A stretch of DNA of 64,000 nucleotides from JAGTVG01 sp965365275 (GTDB lineage: Bacteria; Bacteroidota; Bacteroidia; Cytophagales; Cyclobacteriaceae): the NCBI GenBank assembly GCA_965365275.1, contig CBDUBA010000001.1:62001-126000 (forward strand), given 5' to 3'. Below the pieces are notes generated by a model that searched no databases, had not been told where the DNA came from, and worked only from the letters and a program-made list of their open reading frames with translations. A program made the position numbers and the translations under genes. Shown here one piece after another: positions 46,038 through 55,906 of this stretch. The number at the start of each line of letters is the position of its first letter. Position 1 is the first letter of the stretch.

Positions 46038-46396
46038 AAATTTCAAATTGAAATGTAATTTATGAAAGAATTTAGGATTAAAGAAATAAAGGGTAAGAAT
46101 ACTACAACGCAAGCAGTATCTGAATGATACTTCCAATAAAGTACTTTAAAATAAATAATCCCGATTAATTAACGTTATATATCAGGTAGTTAAAACGATA
46201 ATCAAAGGATGCACATGGGAGGTGATTGCCTGGATTTATCAGAGAAACTGAGAAATTACTTATCCTAATTACCTAAAATTAATCAAAAGTATATATGGGT
46301 AAGATTTTACGAATTTTCGAATCAAAAGAATTTTCATGTTAAAATGTAACTGGCTAATTTAAGATCCTGATTTTTTAGCAATTTTTAAGATTATAG
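46038..46396. other. 359-bp divergent intergenic region
   Basis: AT-rich region between two divergent genes. It must contain two promoters, but I could not fix boxes. No RNA gene, repeat or extra reading frame of credible coding character was seen. Confidence 0.5.
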
Positions 46397-47104
46397 ATGA
46401 ATAATACTGAAATATCAATAGAACCATTATTACGGGAATTTTTACAGGAAGATGAATTAATCTTCGATCTCGAAAAAGCTTTTACAAAATCAGTCTCTAA
46501 TAAAGTAAAACTGGCTTTGATCAAAGATGTTCTTGATAAATCAAGGCGGAATATAGGTCCTGACGAGTACTATGCCTACAACGAATGGTTAACTATACTA
46601 CTGGATAAAATATTGAATCTAGGAGAATCCGAACCCGAAAATGCCGCCTATTTCAGCCATCATGATGATATTCGGGAAATTGCAATTAGAAATTTGAAAT
46701 CTGCCAGATCGGATCTGAAAATCTGTATGTTTACCATAAGTGATGATCCTATTGCCGAGACCTTGGATGCGTGCTACACCCGGGGAGTAAATGTAAGAAT
46801 TATTACAGATGATGGAAAAATATTCGATAAAGGATCAGATATCCTGCCTCTTAATAAAAAAGGGATCAATGTGAGAATTGACTCCAATAAGAGTCTAATG
46901 CATCATAAATTTGTTATTATCGATAATATTAAATTATTAACCGGAAGTTATAACTGGACAAGAACTGGAGCGGATGTAAATAATGAGAATATGCTTGTTA
47001 CAACCAATAACAAAATTGTCAGGGCTTATAAAAAGGAATTCCAAAGACTTTGGATGGAAATGAATCCAATAGATCGAAATGGAAAAAATAATGGAAAAAA
47101 ATGA
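46397..47104 (+). CDS. Phospholipase-D-like nuclease domain protein (single HKD)
   Basis: A 235-residue protein. The N-terminal ~90 residues are helical and acidic (EPLLREFLQEDELIFDLEKAF). The C-terminal half is a PLD-type domain with SDLKICMFTISDDPIAETLDACYTRGVNVRII and the HKD motif MHHKFVIID (H169, K171, D176), followed by GSYNWTRTGADVNNEN. One HKD per chain is usual for Nuc-type endonucleases that dimerise. There is no export signal, so it acts inside the cell. The biological role is unknown; the helical N-terminus may bind a partner. Confidence 0.82.
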   Translation: MNNTEISIEPLLREFLQEDELIFDLEKAFTKSVSNKVKLALIKDVLDKSRRNIGPDEYYAYNEWLTILLDKILNLGESEPENAAYFSHHDDIREIAIRNLKSARSDLKICMFTISDDPIAETLDACYTRGVNVRIITDDGKIFDKGSDILPLNKKGINVRIDSNKSLMHHKFVIIDNIKLLTGSYNWTRTGADVNNENMLVTTNNKIVRAYKKEFQRLWMEMNPIDRNGKNNGKK

Positions 47105-47145
47105 GTATTGACAAACTTATATTTTCAATACCCTCTCTATTCAAT

Positions 47146-48369
47146 TCAGATCGATTTTAACACTTCAACTACTTTGTCAATATCATTTTCATTATTATAC
47201 AAAGATATTCCTAAACGGGTTACTCCGCCTCTTTCGGATAATCCCAATACTTCTATTGCTTTTTGAGCATAAAAGTGACCATCCCACGCTGTAATATAAT
47301 TTTCTGCTAGTTTTCCACATATTTCGATCGGATTGAGTGCATCATGAACAAAGGATAGAGTTGGTGCCCGTAGATCTTGGTTAAAATCCGGTCCAATGAT
47401 CCTCAATTTAGGTATGGATCTAATTTCATTGTATAATAACTCAGCAAGTTGCTTTTCATGTTTACTAATCTTCTGAAAAGCGGTTGTTAATCTATCACGA
47501 AGAGATTTGCCTTCACCTAATGAGGATATAAAGGCAATTGCCGCATTAACACCTGCTAATGCTGCATGGTTTAATGTGCCGGTTTCTATGGAATAGGGTG
47601 CCATTTGTTCCTGGGTAGTGAGCCTCTCAACAGGCAATTTATCCAATTGTCCGGGTCTTGAATAGAGAAATCCGAGATGCGGGCCGTAAAACTTATAGCT
47701 GGAACAGAGCAGGAAATCCATTCCAATTTCTTGTACTGATATTGGGAAATGGGGAGCATAGTGCACTGCATCAATAAGAAGAAATGCTCCAGCCTTATAG
47801 GTAAGGGCCCGTACTTTCTTAATATCATTTACAGTTCCGAATGCATTTGAAGCCCAACCCATTGCAACCAAACGTGTATTCTCAGTAATTTTATTGTTAA
47901 GATCTTCATAATCTAATGTCCCATTCTCTAAAATACCCACTTCTCTGACCTTTATCCCCTTGGACCTGAGGGATAACCATGGTCCTCTGTTTGCTTCATG
48001 ATCCAATTGTGTAATAAGTACCTCATCCCCAGGAATAAGTAGTTTTGAAAAAGCACGGCTCAGAGCAAAGTTCAATGTTGTCATATTCTGACCTATTGAG
48101 ATCGCTGAGGGATCTTCTGCGCCAAGGAATATAGCCATATTTCTCCTGGAATCTTCTATGATCCGGTCGGTTTCAATAGATGTTTGAAACTGTCCGTGCG
48201 TATTAGTATTATAAAACCTGTAATAATTTGATATTGCGCGGATCACCCGTTTTGGTACTTGAGTACCACCAGGCCCATCGAAAAAAGTAAGTGTATTCCC
48301 TTTAATTTTTCGTTGCAATGCTGGGAAATAATCCCTGGCATCCTTCAATTCAATTTTCCTGGTTTTCAT
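47146..48369 (-). CDS. Cysteine-desulfurase-like aminotransferase class V
   Basis: A 407-residue PLP enzyme from ATG 48369 (MKTRKIELKDARDYFPALQ); an upstream in-frame ATG at 48456 adds 29 non-conserved residues. Motifs include FFDGPGGTQVPKRVIRAI, THGQFQTSIETD, VLITQLDHEANRGPWL, LLIDAVHYAPH (with the PLP Asp-His) and the lysine in LLCSSYKFYGPHLGFLY. The layout fits the cysteine desulfurase-like VC1184 subfamily (SufS-related), whose true substrate is uncertain because the mobile catalytic Cys loop of SufS/IscS is not evident. No Suf or Isc gene is next to it. No export signal. Confidence 0.85.
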   Translation of the reverse strand: MKTRKIELKDARDYFPALQRKIKGNTLTFFDGPGGTQVPKRVIRAISNYYRFYNTNTHGQFQTSIETDRIIEDSRRNMAIFLGAEDPSAISIGQNMTTLNFALSRAFSKLLIPGDEVLITQLDHEANRGPWLSLRSKGIKVREVGILENGTLDYEDLNNKITENTRLVAMGWASNAFGTVNDIKKVRALTYKAGAFLLIDAVHYAPHFPISVQEIGMDFLLCSSYKFYGPHLGFLYSRPGQLDKLPVERLTTQEQMAPYSIETGTLNHAALAGVNAAIAFISSLGEGKSLRDRLTTAFQKISKHEKQLAELLYNEIRSIPKLRIIGPDFNQDLRAPTLSFVHDALNPIEICGKLAENYITAWDGHFYAQKAIEVLGLSERGGVTRLGISLYNNENDIDKVVEVLKSI

Positions 48370-48717
48370 TGTTGAATATTGATGATTATAGCATTTAAAT
48401 TCAAATAAATTTAGCTCAACTAAGTTAGAACAATTATTTGAGAAAAAACTTTGCAAGAACCTTCAATTGAACTAATTATGCAAATCAAATAATTTCATTA
48501 ATTCAACATTTGTAAATGAAAAAGGAAAACAGAGGTCCATGGTATTAAAATCTACTGATTTTCTGCAATTATACTTCGGCCTAAAAAACAATGGTTTGAT
48601 TTATGATATATTTACAATTGTTTGAATCAAAATATAAAGCACATTATAATGTTACAATTTAACAATCCATACCTGACTTTAGGAATGTTAAGAAAATATT
48701 GAAGTGAATTCATGTAA
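48370..48717. other. 348-bp divergent intergenic region
   Basis: AT-rich DNA between the desulfurase-like gene and the AsmA-like gene, reading outwards both ways. No gene, hairpin or repeat of note was found. Confidence 0.5.
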
Positions 48718-51700
48718 ATGAGGAAGATAATAATTGTATCTCTTTTAAGCATCTTCTCTCTTTGTCTGGTTGTTGTTTCAATACTAATAATATACTCAAT
48801 CAAACACCAGGATTCTGTAGAGAATGGAATAGTCGATTATATTAATTCGAGTTTTAACAATTCTGTACACATTGAGGGCTTCCATTTAACTTACCTGAAC
48901 AATTTCCCGAATGCCAGGTTGAAATTATCCAACGTTGTGCTATTTGATGATACCACTGAACTTATTAATATAGGTAGTATTCAGATACTTTTCAACCTCC
49001 GGCAGTTTCTTCAGGATAGTATTAAGATCAATAGAATCATTGTCAGTGATGCTATGGTTATCAATAAAATTGATAGTAACGGGAATAAGCCGGTATTCAA
49101 GATAGCACATCATGAGCCAGGAAAAAAGAGGACCAGCATTCCTGTCGACATATATTCACCTGACCTGGAATTGAATAATGTAAAACTCTACCTTACCAAC
49201 GATTATAAAAAGAATGAAACTTATGCAACCATTCAACAGAGTCTATTCAACCTCGATATTAATAAGGATTTAATTAAGTTATCAGGCAATTTTGAAGGGG
49301 AACTTGATTCTTTAAAGTCAGGAGGTATAACCTTGTTTTCAAACAAAAAAGTAATTGGAAAAGATATTGTCCTGAAGATAAATACTGAAGAACAACATAC
49401 CTATCTTGAAAGCGGATACCTGAAATCTAATACACTAACCCTGCATCCAACCATTTCCTTTAGAAAAAAGGAAAATGGCAACAAAGTAAAACTAAAAATA
49501 GAAAGTCAGGGCAATCTCGATGATCATTTGAGTATCTTAAACCTGCCGGATAACATTCGCCTAAATCAAATAAATGAGGATGCCGAAATTAAAATATCCT
49601 ATAATCAGGATGGATTGGTGAATCCTACTACACGTCCCTTTAATCAATTAATATTTGAAATTAAAAATGCTGATTTTGATAGCCCGATTTTGCCTTACCC
49701 AGTTAGAGACCTGCATGTTATCGCTAATTACAATAATGGGGAATTGCATGGACCTGCAACCAATAACCTGATTGTAGATATACTGAATTTCAAGGTTGAA
49801 GAAAGCTATGTCGATGCCCAATTAACGATCAATAATTTTAAGGATCCGATTGTAAAGGGTCATTTTAAATCTGAAATTGACCTATATCACTTCCTCCATG
49901 AGGATATCATCACTGCCTCAGGAAAAATCAATGTTGATTTGTTCTTTGATGGTAAGATAAGTGAATTTAAGGAACTTCATTTGAATAATAAACAACATGC
50001 ATATGGGAAGATACAGATTGATTCGGTTGATCTCATATTAAATAAATCGCAGCAACGGATTAGCATACCTACTGCGAAATTAAGTCTGGACAATCATTTT
50101 ATCAGGATTGAAGACCTTAAAGGACAAATCATGGATTCCAACATTGAAATCCAGGCTGAACTGAATAACCTTGATCAGTTCATTTTAGGACATAATACTC
50201 CTCTTACCGGTAATATTGATATTTCATCGGATTACTTTGACTTATCCTCATTGAATCTAACAAATGATACCTTAAAGAAAGATGAAAAATATTTTCGTAT
50301 GCCCAATCTCAATGTAGATTTAAACATTAGGGCGAATAAAATTGATACGGATTTTGGCTCTATTGATCATTTAATCATTAGTGGTAATTTAGATCATGAT
50401 ACATTTAACATTTATAATATGATCTTCGATTTTATGGAGGGGAATATTGAAAGTAATCTATCAATACTAATCAATGCTGATGACGGGCCTCAAATTACCG
50501 GGGGAAGAATTAATGCTCAATTCAATCAGCTCGATATAGATGACTTATTAGATATTCCCCGTAAAAATAATGGCAGCACAAAAACCACCAATCTTCCTCA
50601 AAATATAAACATGAAGATGGAGCTTTCAATTAAAAACGGAATTGTTTTTGAAAGTGAGTTCAGTGATCTTGACATGACCGTTAATTTTTCAAAGGGTGAT
50701 ATTGAGGTAGAGAAATTTACTACTGGATTCTTAAATGGAAATTTATCTATTAACTCGGAAATAAAATACAACGCTGATGGAATATGGCTTATACAAGCCG
50801 AGGGGAATGCTATATTCCCTTACCTATCTGTCAGGGAGCTTCTAAATGACTTTCATAATAAAGAATTATCCTCCGATAAACCAAAAAAGATCACCACGAT
50901 CCCTGAATTAGTGGATATTAACATCGATATTGAAATCGACAGTCTTTTATATGGCACTAATATGTTCAATGACATACATACAGGATTAAAAGTATCACGA
51001 GATGAAATTGATTTAGAAGATTTTTCGATAAAATTAAATAAAGGACTGGGACAGATCGATCTTCAGGTAATTGATTACCTAAAACAAGAACCCAGAGTAA
51101 ATGGCAATATCGATATTGCTATTGATTCCACAAATGTTCAGACAATTTATGAGACGATCAGTGGTTTCAGTACCAATGAAAAGCATAAAGAAGAACAAAT
51201 TGCACATACAATCCCATATAATATTGATCTGGATGTAAATCTGACCGCACGGTATTTACAGTTTCAAAGTCTGGTTGTTGAAAATTTAAATCTCTCCAGC
51301 AGTTTGACTGATGGGACCCTGAGCATTAGTGATATAAATTTCAATACATCTGAGGGATATGTTGAATTCTCAGGTTTATGTTATCAAAATATAAACAAGA
51401 CTATTGACGGTCATTTTTATTCCACAGGCACTAATTTATCTATTGAACCATTGATATCTTCATTTTCAAAGGCTGACCTGTCCAATGAGGCATACGGTAA
51501 TTTTGAGGGTTATATATCATATAATGCTGAAGGATTGTTTCAGATGGATAGCTTGTTAAATTTGGTGAATGAGCAAAATCTGTTTTATGCTGATATCGTT
51601 ATCGAGGAAGGAAAGATTTTTAACAACCCGGAACTGGATACGACTTTCTCATTTATAGGCCACAAATCAAAAGATAGTATACTTATAAAAAATTCTGAGT

Positions 51701-52122
51701 TTCAGATGTATATTGACGGTACTAACATGATTATACAGGATATACTGGTCAACAACAGCATCAGTGACATGAATATTTTTGGGAAATACTACTTATATGA
51801 TTCTGTTGTGAATCTGAATTTTCGTGTAAGCCTTATGGATCTGTTTTTCAGAACTAAGAAAAAAAGATATATTGATACTGAACAGGGGAAGATCAGATTA
51901 TTCAAGGATCTAAGTATTTTTATTGAGCTAGATAATTCTTCTCCAAAACACAGGATCAAAATTCATCCTAAACGTAAACACAGACTCAAAAGAAGAGAAC
52001 TAGCCAATGAAATTGACAATATCACCAATAAATATCGAACCAGATTAAACGAAATATATCTGGAAGCAGAGCCTATGCTACAGGAAAGCAAATTACCTCT
52101 TGAAGTAAAGAACAAGCAATGA
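48718..52122 (+). CDS. Large AsmA-like membrane-envelope protein
   Basis: A 1134-residue protein with a single N-terminal membrane helix (about 3-28) and the AsmA opening VDYINSSFNNSVHIEGFHLTYLNNFPNARLKLSNV. The rest is a long run of beta-rich repeating units, with a late AsmA_2-like region (KGLGQIDLQVIDYLKQEPRVNGNIDIAID), and a basic tail (RKHRLKRRELANEIDN). AsmA-like proteins are thought to bridge inner and outer membranes and affect lipid transport. The repeated beta units would make a long groove. It is a single gene with no operon partners. Confidence 0.85.
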   Translation: MRKIIIVSLLSIFSLCLVVVSILIIYSIKHQDSVENGIVDYINSSFNNSVHIEGFHLTYLNNFPNARLKLSNVVLFDDTTELINIGSIQILFNLRQFLQDSIKINRIIVSDAMVINKIDSNGNKPVFKIAHHEPGKKRTSIPVDIYSPDLELNNVKLYLTNDYKKNETYATIQQSLFNLDINKDLIKLSGNFEGELDSLKSGGITLFSNKKVIGKDIVLKINTEEQHTYLESGYLKSNTLTLHPTISFRKKENGNKVKLKIESQGNLDDHLSILNLPDNIRLNQINEDAEIKISYNQDGLVNPTTRPFNQLIFEIKNADFDSPILPYPVRDLHVIANYNNGELHGPATNNLIVDILNFKVEESYVDAQLTINNFKDPIVKGHFKSEIDLYHFLHEDIITASGKINVDLFFDGKISEFKELHLNNKQHAYGKIQIDSVDLILNKSQQRISIPTAKLSLDNHFIRIEDLKGQIMDSNIEIQAELNNLDQFILGHNTPLTGNIDISSDYFDLSSLNLTNDTLKKDEKYFRMPNLNVDLNIRANKIDTDFGSIDHLIISGNLDHDTFNIYNMIFDFMEGNIESNLSILINADDGPQITGGRINAQFNQLDIDDLLDIPRKNNGSTKTTNLPQNINMKMELSIKNGIVFESEFSDLDMTVNFSKGDIEVEKFTTGFLNGNLSINSEIKYNADGIWLIQAEGNAIFPYLSVRELLNDFHNKELSSDKPKKITTIPELVDINIDIEIDSLLYGTNMFNDIHTGLKVSRDEIDLEDFSIKLNKGLGQIDLQVIDYLKQEPRVNGNIDIAIDSTNVQTIYETISGFSTNEKHKEEQIAHTIPYNIDLDVNLTARYLQFQSLVVENLNLSSSLTDGTLSISDINFNTSEGYVEFSGLCYQNINKTIDGHFYSTGTNLSIEPLISSFSKADLSNEAYGNFEGYISYNAEGLFQMDSLLNLVNEQNLFYADIVIEEGKIFNNPELDTTFSFIGHKSKDSILIKNSEFQMYIDGTNMIIQDILVNNSISDMNIFGKYYLYDSVVNLNFRVSLMDLFFRTKKKRYIDTEQGKIRLFKDLSIFIELDNSSPKHRIKIHPKRKHRLKRRELANEIDNITNKYRTRLNEIYLEAEPMLQESKLPLEVKNKQ

Positions 52123-52285
52123 TTCTAAAGGATTAATTTTCTCATCAGGAATATTCTATTATATACAAAGGGTATTTCTGAAATTCTTAAAAATCTATTT
52201 AAACCTCAATTTTTGTCATTTAACAATTTTTCAGATTAATTTTAAGTTTTTAACGGGTAAAATTTCAAATTATAAAGAAAGCATA

Positions 52286-53227
52286 ATGAATAAAAGAAGA
52301 GAATTTTTAAAAACAACCGGAGCCCTGGCAGCAGGGAGCCTCGTTCTTCCCTATGGCTGCACTTCAAAGAAAAAGCCAGCCGATGTTGAAGAGGTTTTGG
52401 AAGAGACAGAAAAAAAAGAAATTGGTCTACAGCTTTACACCTTGCGTAATGAAATTGAAGCTGAAGGCATTAAACCTATTCTTGAAAGGGTAGCCAAATT
52501 GGGATATACCTGGATGGAAGGATTCAAGTATGAAGATCGTAAGATCCTGGGTCTTGCTCCTGCCGAACTTAAAAAAGTGATGGATGACCTGGGATTAACC
52601 ATGCCAAGTGTTCACGCCGTAACAGAAGTATCAAGTGATGGTGGCAAAGATGCTGTAATTAAGCAAATGGCTGAATCAGTAGAAGATGTTAAAGCTACCG
52701 GAGCTAAATATCTTGTGTGGGCATATTTACAGGAAGAAGACAGAAAGAGTATTGAAGACTATAAACGTCATCTGGAAACCTGGAACCAGTTTGGTAAGAT
52801 CTGCAAGGACAATGGATTACAGTTTGCCTATCACAATCACGATTTTGAATTCCTTACACCTGATGGAGTTAATGCCTATGATTTAATCATGGAAAATTCA
52901 GATCCTGAAGAAGTTAAATTTGAACTTGACCTGTTTTGGATCACCAAAGCCGGATATGATCCTGTCGAATATTTTGAGAAAGCACCAGGCAGATTTCCAT
53001 TATGGCATGTGAAAGACCTGATTGAACAACCTTTCCAGAGTGAAGACGGAGAAGAACGATATTTTGCCGAAGTGGGTAATGGTGTAATTGATTTCGCCAG
53101 GATCTTCAATGCCCGTGAAACGGCTGGTTTGGATTATTTCTTTGTAGAGCAGGATTTTACACAAAGAACACCATTTGAAAGTATTGAAATCAGCATTGAT
53201 TATATGAATAAGGCTGACTTTGTTTAA
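52286..53227 (+). CDS. Exported sugar phosphate isomerase/epimerase-like TIM-barrel protein
   Basis: A 313-residue protein with a twin-arginine-like leader (NKRREFLKTTGALAAGSLVLP) leading to a Cys (YGCTSKK), so it may be both Tat-exported and lipidated. The body is a xylose-isomerase-like barrel: IGLQLYTLRNEIE, GYTWMEGF, FAYHNHDFEF, FELDLFWITKAG, WHVKDL and DYFFVEQDF provide the expected metal-site residues (Glu, His, Asp, His, Glu). Such exported members are common in Bacteroidota and may modify sugars or cyclitols in the periplasm. The true substrate is unknown. A strong terminator follows. Confidence 0.85.
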   Translation: MNKRREFLKTTGALAAGSLVLPYGCTSKKKPADVEEVLEETEKKEIGLQLYTLRNEIEAEGIKPILERVAKLGYTWMEGFKYEDRKILGLAPAELKKVMDDLGLTMPSVHAVTEVSSDGGKDAVIKQMAESVEDVKATGAKYLVWAYLQEEDRKSIEDYKRHLETWNQFGKICKDNGLQFAYHNHDFEFLTPDGVNAYDLIMENSDPEEVKFELDLFWITKAGYDPVEYFEKAPGRFPLWHVKDLIEQPFQSEDGEERYFAEVGNGVIDFARIFNARETAGLDYFFVEQDFTQRTPFESIEISIDYMNKADFV

Positions 53228-53240
53228 AATTCAAATATTC

Positions 53241-53282
53241 AAAAAAAAAGGCTGTCCCTTTTAATAGAGACAGCCTTTTTTT
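53241..53282. terminator. Strong bidirectional rho-independent terminator
   Basis: GGCTGTC (53250-53256) pairs with GACAGCC (53269-53275). An A-run (53241-53249) precedes it and a T-run (53276-53282) follows, so the hairpin works in both directions between the convergent isomerase-like and unknown secreted genes. Confidence 0.9.
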
Positions 53283-53299
53283 GTTAAGTTTTGTTTAAT

Positions 53300-54046
53300 T
53301 TATTCTATCTGAAAGTCCAATATCAACTCAGCCTTTAACTGAGTATCATCAGTATTCTTCAATTCTTTTTCAAGTGGTTTGGTACGGTCGATTAAAACCA
53401 ATTTACTACATTTACGTAAAACCGGCATTAAATCTTCGAGAATTATAATCCGTCCATGATGATCACAATCATTTAATCTTTTCAGTTCATCCAATTTCTT
53501 ATTATAAATACTTTCACAGGCTTCATAAATATTCTTTTTTCTGATCTTGGTAACCTTCGTATCATTCATGCCTCCATAATGCACATTTACTTTCTCTTCC
53601 TTAACATACAGTTGATCAATTCGCGTTTTATATGCATATGTCTGTTCCCATATATTGAAATACTCATTACTCCACCGGTCTTTTTTACGTTCCAGCTGAT
53701 TATAAAAATCATATAAATTCACCAGGGTACCGTAGGATTCCCTCGTTTCTTCAAAAAGATCAAAAAATTCATTGCGAATATTAGTGTCACTCAAAGAATT
53801 ATTGTCATTTAAAATTTGTTCAACTTCAGCTATATCATTTGATAGCCTCTGGTATTCTTCTTCTACTATATCAAGATCATAGATCTCGAACGTTCTATAG
53901 ATTTCACCGGCGTCAATTTTAATTTTTCTTACTTCTGCCTGATATTCACTTACACTAAGGCCATTCTGGCTGCTATCACCATCAGAACTTAATGCTAAGC
54001 TGCAAGAGAACATAAATACTATAATTAGAAAGTATGCTTTATTCAT
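53300..54046 (-). CDS. Secreted helical protein of unknown function
   Basis: A 248-residue protein from ATG 54046, which gives a signal peptide (MNKAYFLIIVFMFSCSLALSS); an in-frame upstream ATG at 54127 adds residues without signal character. The mature part is mostly helical and charged (DLDIVEEEYQRLSNDIAEVEQIL, then LNDCDHHGRIIILEDLMPVLRKC), suggesting coiled-coil or helical-bundle structure. I recognise no family. It ends at the strong terminator and is the last gene before the GH97 operon on the same strand. Confidence 0.55.
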   Translation of the reverse strand: MNKAYFLIIVFMFSCSLALSSDGDSSQNGLSVSEYQAEVRKIKIDAGEIYRTFEIYDLDIVEEEYQRLSNDIAEVEQILNDNNSLSDTNIRNEFFDLFEETRESYGTLVNLYDFYNQLERKKDRWSNEYFNIWEQTYAYKTRIDQLYVKEEKVNVHYGGMNDTKVTKIRKKNIYEACESIYNKKLDELKRLNDCDHHGRIIILEDLMPVLRKCSKLVLIDRTKPLEKELKNTDDTQLKAELILDFQIE

Positions 54047-54466
54047 TTGTTGAGTAGTAATATAAAAGATAACATTAGGAAACTCGATTTGATTCCAGAT
54101 TTTCCAAAAAACTCCACAAATATGCATATTTTATTCATATTTTATGAGGTTTTATTGAATGGATATTAATTCTGAATCAGGCATTTTAGGAAGACATGAT
54201 CCATTAACATATTCCAGGTATTTCCTCCCCTTTTCATTCACAGGCAGGCAAGGAATACAATCCCCAATGAATGAGAATCCCAAACCTGGCATCCTGCCTC
54301 GATTCCAGGTTCTCCTCTCTGGTGAGGGGAACATTTTCATTTTTATTATCAGAAGATAATGCTGACGACAGGATTTTGATAATATATAAAAAGAATCTTT
54401 AATAATATTTTTGGAATTAGTTTAAGTTAAAATTTCTGAATAATTATAGGATATTTCGAGATATTT
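54047..54466. other. 420-bp intergenic region with GC-richer patch and hairpin
   Basis: Between two minus-strand genes. The stretch around 54230-54335 is more GC-rich than its flanks and holds an inverted repeat, AACCTGG (54283-54289) with CCAGGTT (54305-54311), followed by a second short CCTC/GAGG repeat. Two overlapping frames run through it but neither looks like a protein. It may be a terminator for the sulfatase operon or a remnant of a repeat element. Confidence 0.45.
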
Positions 54467-55888
54467 TTATCTGTATGTAAACACTTTGGAAGGAGTATGG
54501 GCTTCTTTCATAATGCGTTCAATTTCTTTAACTATTTCTGGATAATCTTCTGATATATCATTCATCTCTTCCGGGTCTTCGACTAAATTGTATAATTCTA
54601 TAGGATTATCAGGCTGATTTTTAATATTCAGTCTGATTCCTTTCCATTGATTTAACCTTACGGCCTGTTTACCTCCCTGTTCATAAAATTCCCAGAAAAG
54701 ATATGGATGTTTATTCTGCATTCCTTCCTGTTTTAATGTTGGAAGGAAAGATATGCCATCCGTATTAGCAGGCGTATTAATTCCTGCTATATCACAAAAA
54801 GTTGGCATTATATCCCAGAATGCAGATATATGTGCTGTTTTTATACCACTCTGAATCTCTTGAGGCCATCGTACAATAAAGGGTACACGAATTCCTCCTT
54901 CGTATAAATCCCTTTTATACCCCCTGAGGATACCATTTGAGTTAAAAAAATCAGGATCGGCACCACCTTCGAGATGAGGCCCATTGTCACTTGTAAATAT
55001 GAATAGGGTATTATCCCCAATTTCCAGTTCATTAATTTTATTCAGTATATCACCTACAGCAAGATCAAGTCTTTCCATCATAGCTGCAAATGCTGCCCGT
55101 GGATACTCTTGAGAGCCATATGGTCCTTTTCTGTACCGTGGGCCATCATCTAAGCCTTCATATGGTGTTTCTTTAAATTTACCAAGATACTTTTTAAATA
55201 ATGAATCTTCCGGAACAAGCAATTCTGCATGGGGTATTGTATAGGGTAAGAAAAGAAAAAAAGTATTATTCCTGTTTTTTTCTATGAACTCAAGTGCTTC
55301 CCTGTGGATTATATCATGACTGAATTGCAACGTACCTCTGTTATCGTTTCCATGCAGGAAGATGGTATCCTTGTTATGCCATAAATATTCCGGATAATAA
55401 TTGTGCGCAAGGCTTTGGCAATTATACCCAAACCATTCATCAAAGCCCTGGTTAACTGGATCACCCTCTGTCCCAGGACCACCCAAACCCCATTTTCCAA
55501 ATCCTCCAGTTACATATCCAGCTTTTTTTAACAGTTCTGGCAATATTTGAAGTGAATCGGGGATGGGATACTGCCCCTCAGGCTGTACGCCTTTATTTCC
55601 TCTAATAAATGTATGTCCTGTATGCTGACCTGTCATTAGCGATGATCGTGATGGAGCACATACAGTACTCCCGGAATAATGTTGGGTAAACAGCATTCCT
55701 TCAGATGCCATCCGATCGATGTTTGGGGTATTAAAAATTTTCTGCCCATAACATCCAAAATCTCCATATCCTGCATCATCTGCGATCAGGAATATAATGT
55801 TGGGTCTTTGATCAATAACCTGATCATTCGAAGATTCACATGAAGACAATAATGATACTATAAAGAATATTTTAAATATTTTTTTCAT
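54467..55888 (-). CDS. Type I sulfatase, lipoprotein
   Basis: A 473-residue sulfatase with a lipoprotein signal (IFFIVSLLSSCESS). It has NIIFLIADDAGYGDFGCYGQ, the formylglycine signature VCAPSRSSLMTG (C77), GGFGKWGLGGPG and FTSDNGPHLEGGADPDFF. It resembles the sulfatase at 32964. It is the last gene of a minus-strand operon GH97-esterase-sulfatase (18 bp gap to the esterase), which suggests that its substrate is a sulfated and acetylated alpha-linked glycan. Substrate specificity cannot be read from the sequence. Confidence 0.92.
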   Translation of the reverse strand: MKKIFKIFFIVSLLSSCESSNDQVIDQRPNIIFLIADDAGYGDFGCYGQKIFNTPNIDRMASEGMLFTQHYSGSTVCAPSRSSLMTGQHTGHTFIRGNKGVQPEGQYPIPDSLQILPELLKKAGYVTGGFGKWGLGGPGTEGDPVNQGFDEWFGYNCQSLAHNYYPEYLWHNKDTIFLHGNDNRGTLQFSHDIIHREALEFIEKNRNNTFFLFLPYTIPHAELLVPEDSLFKKYLGKFKETPYEGLDDGPRYRKGPYGSQEYPRAAFAAMMERLDLAVGDILNKINELEIGDNTLFIFTSDNGPHLEGGADPDFFNSNGILRGYKRDLYEGGIRVPFIVRWPQEIQSGIKTAHISAFWDIMPTFCDIAGINTPANTDGISFLPTLKQEGMQNKHPYLFWEFYEQGGKQAVRLNQWKGIRLNIKNQPDNPIELYNLVEDPEEMNDISEDYPEIVKEIERIMKEAHTPSKVFTYR

Positions 55889-55906
55889 GAAATTTGAATT
55901 ATATTA

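Noticed and set aside
54152..54359. Two overlapping frames in the spacer around the GC-richer patch
   Set aside because: They have no plausible start context, family similarity or codon character and are opposite in strand.
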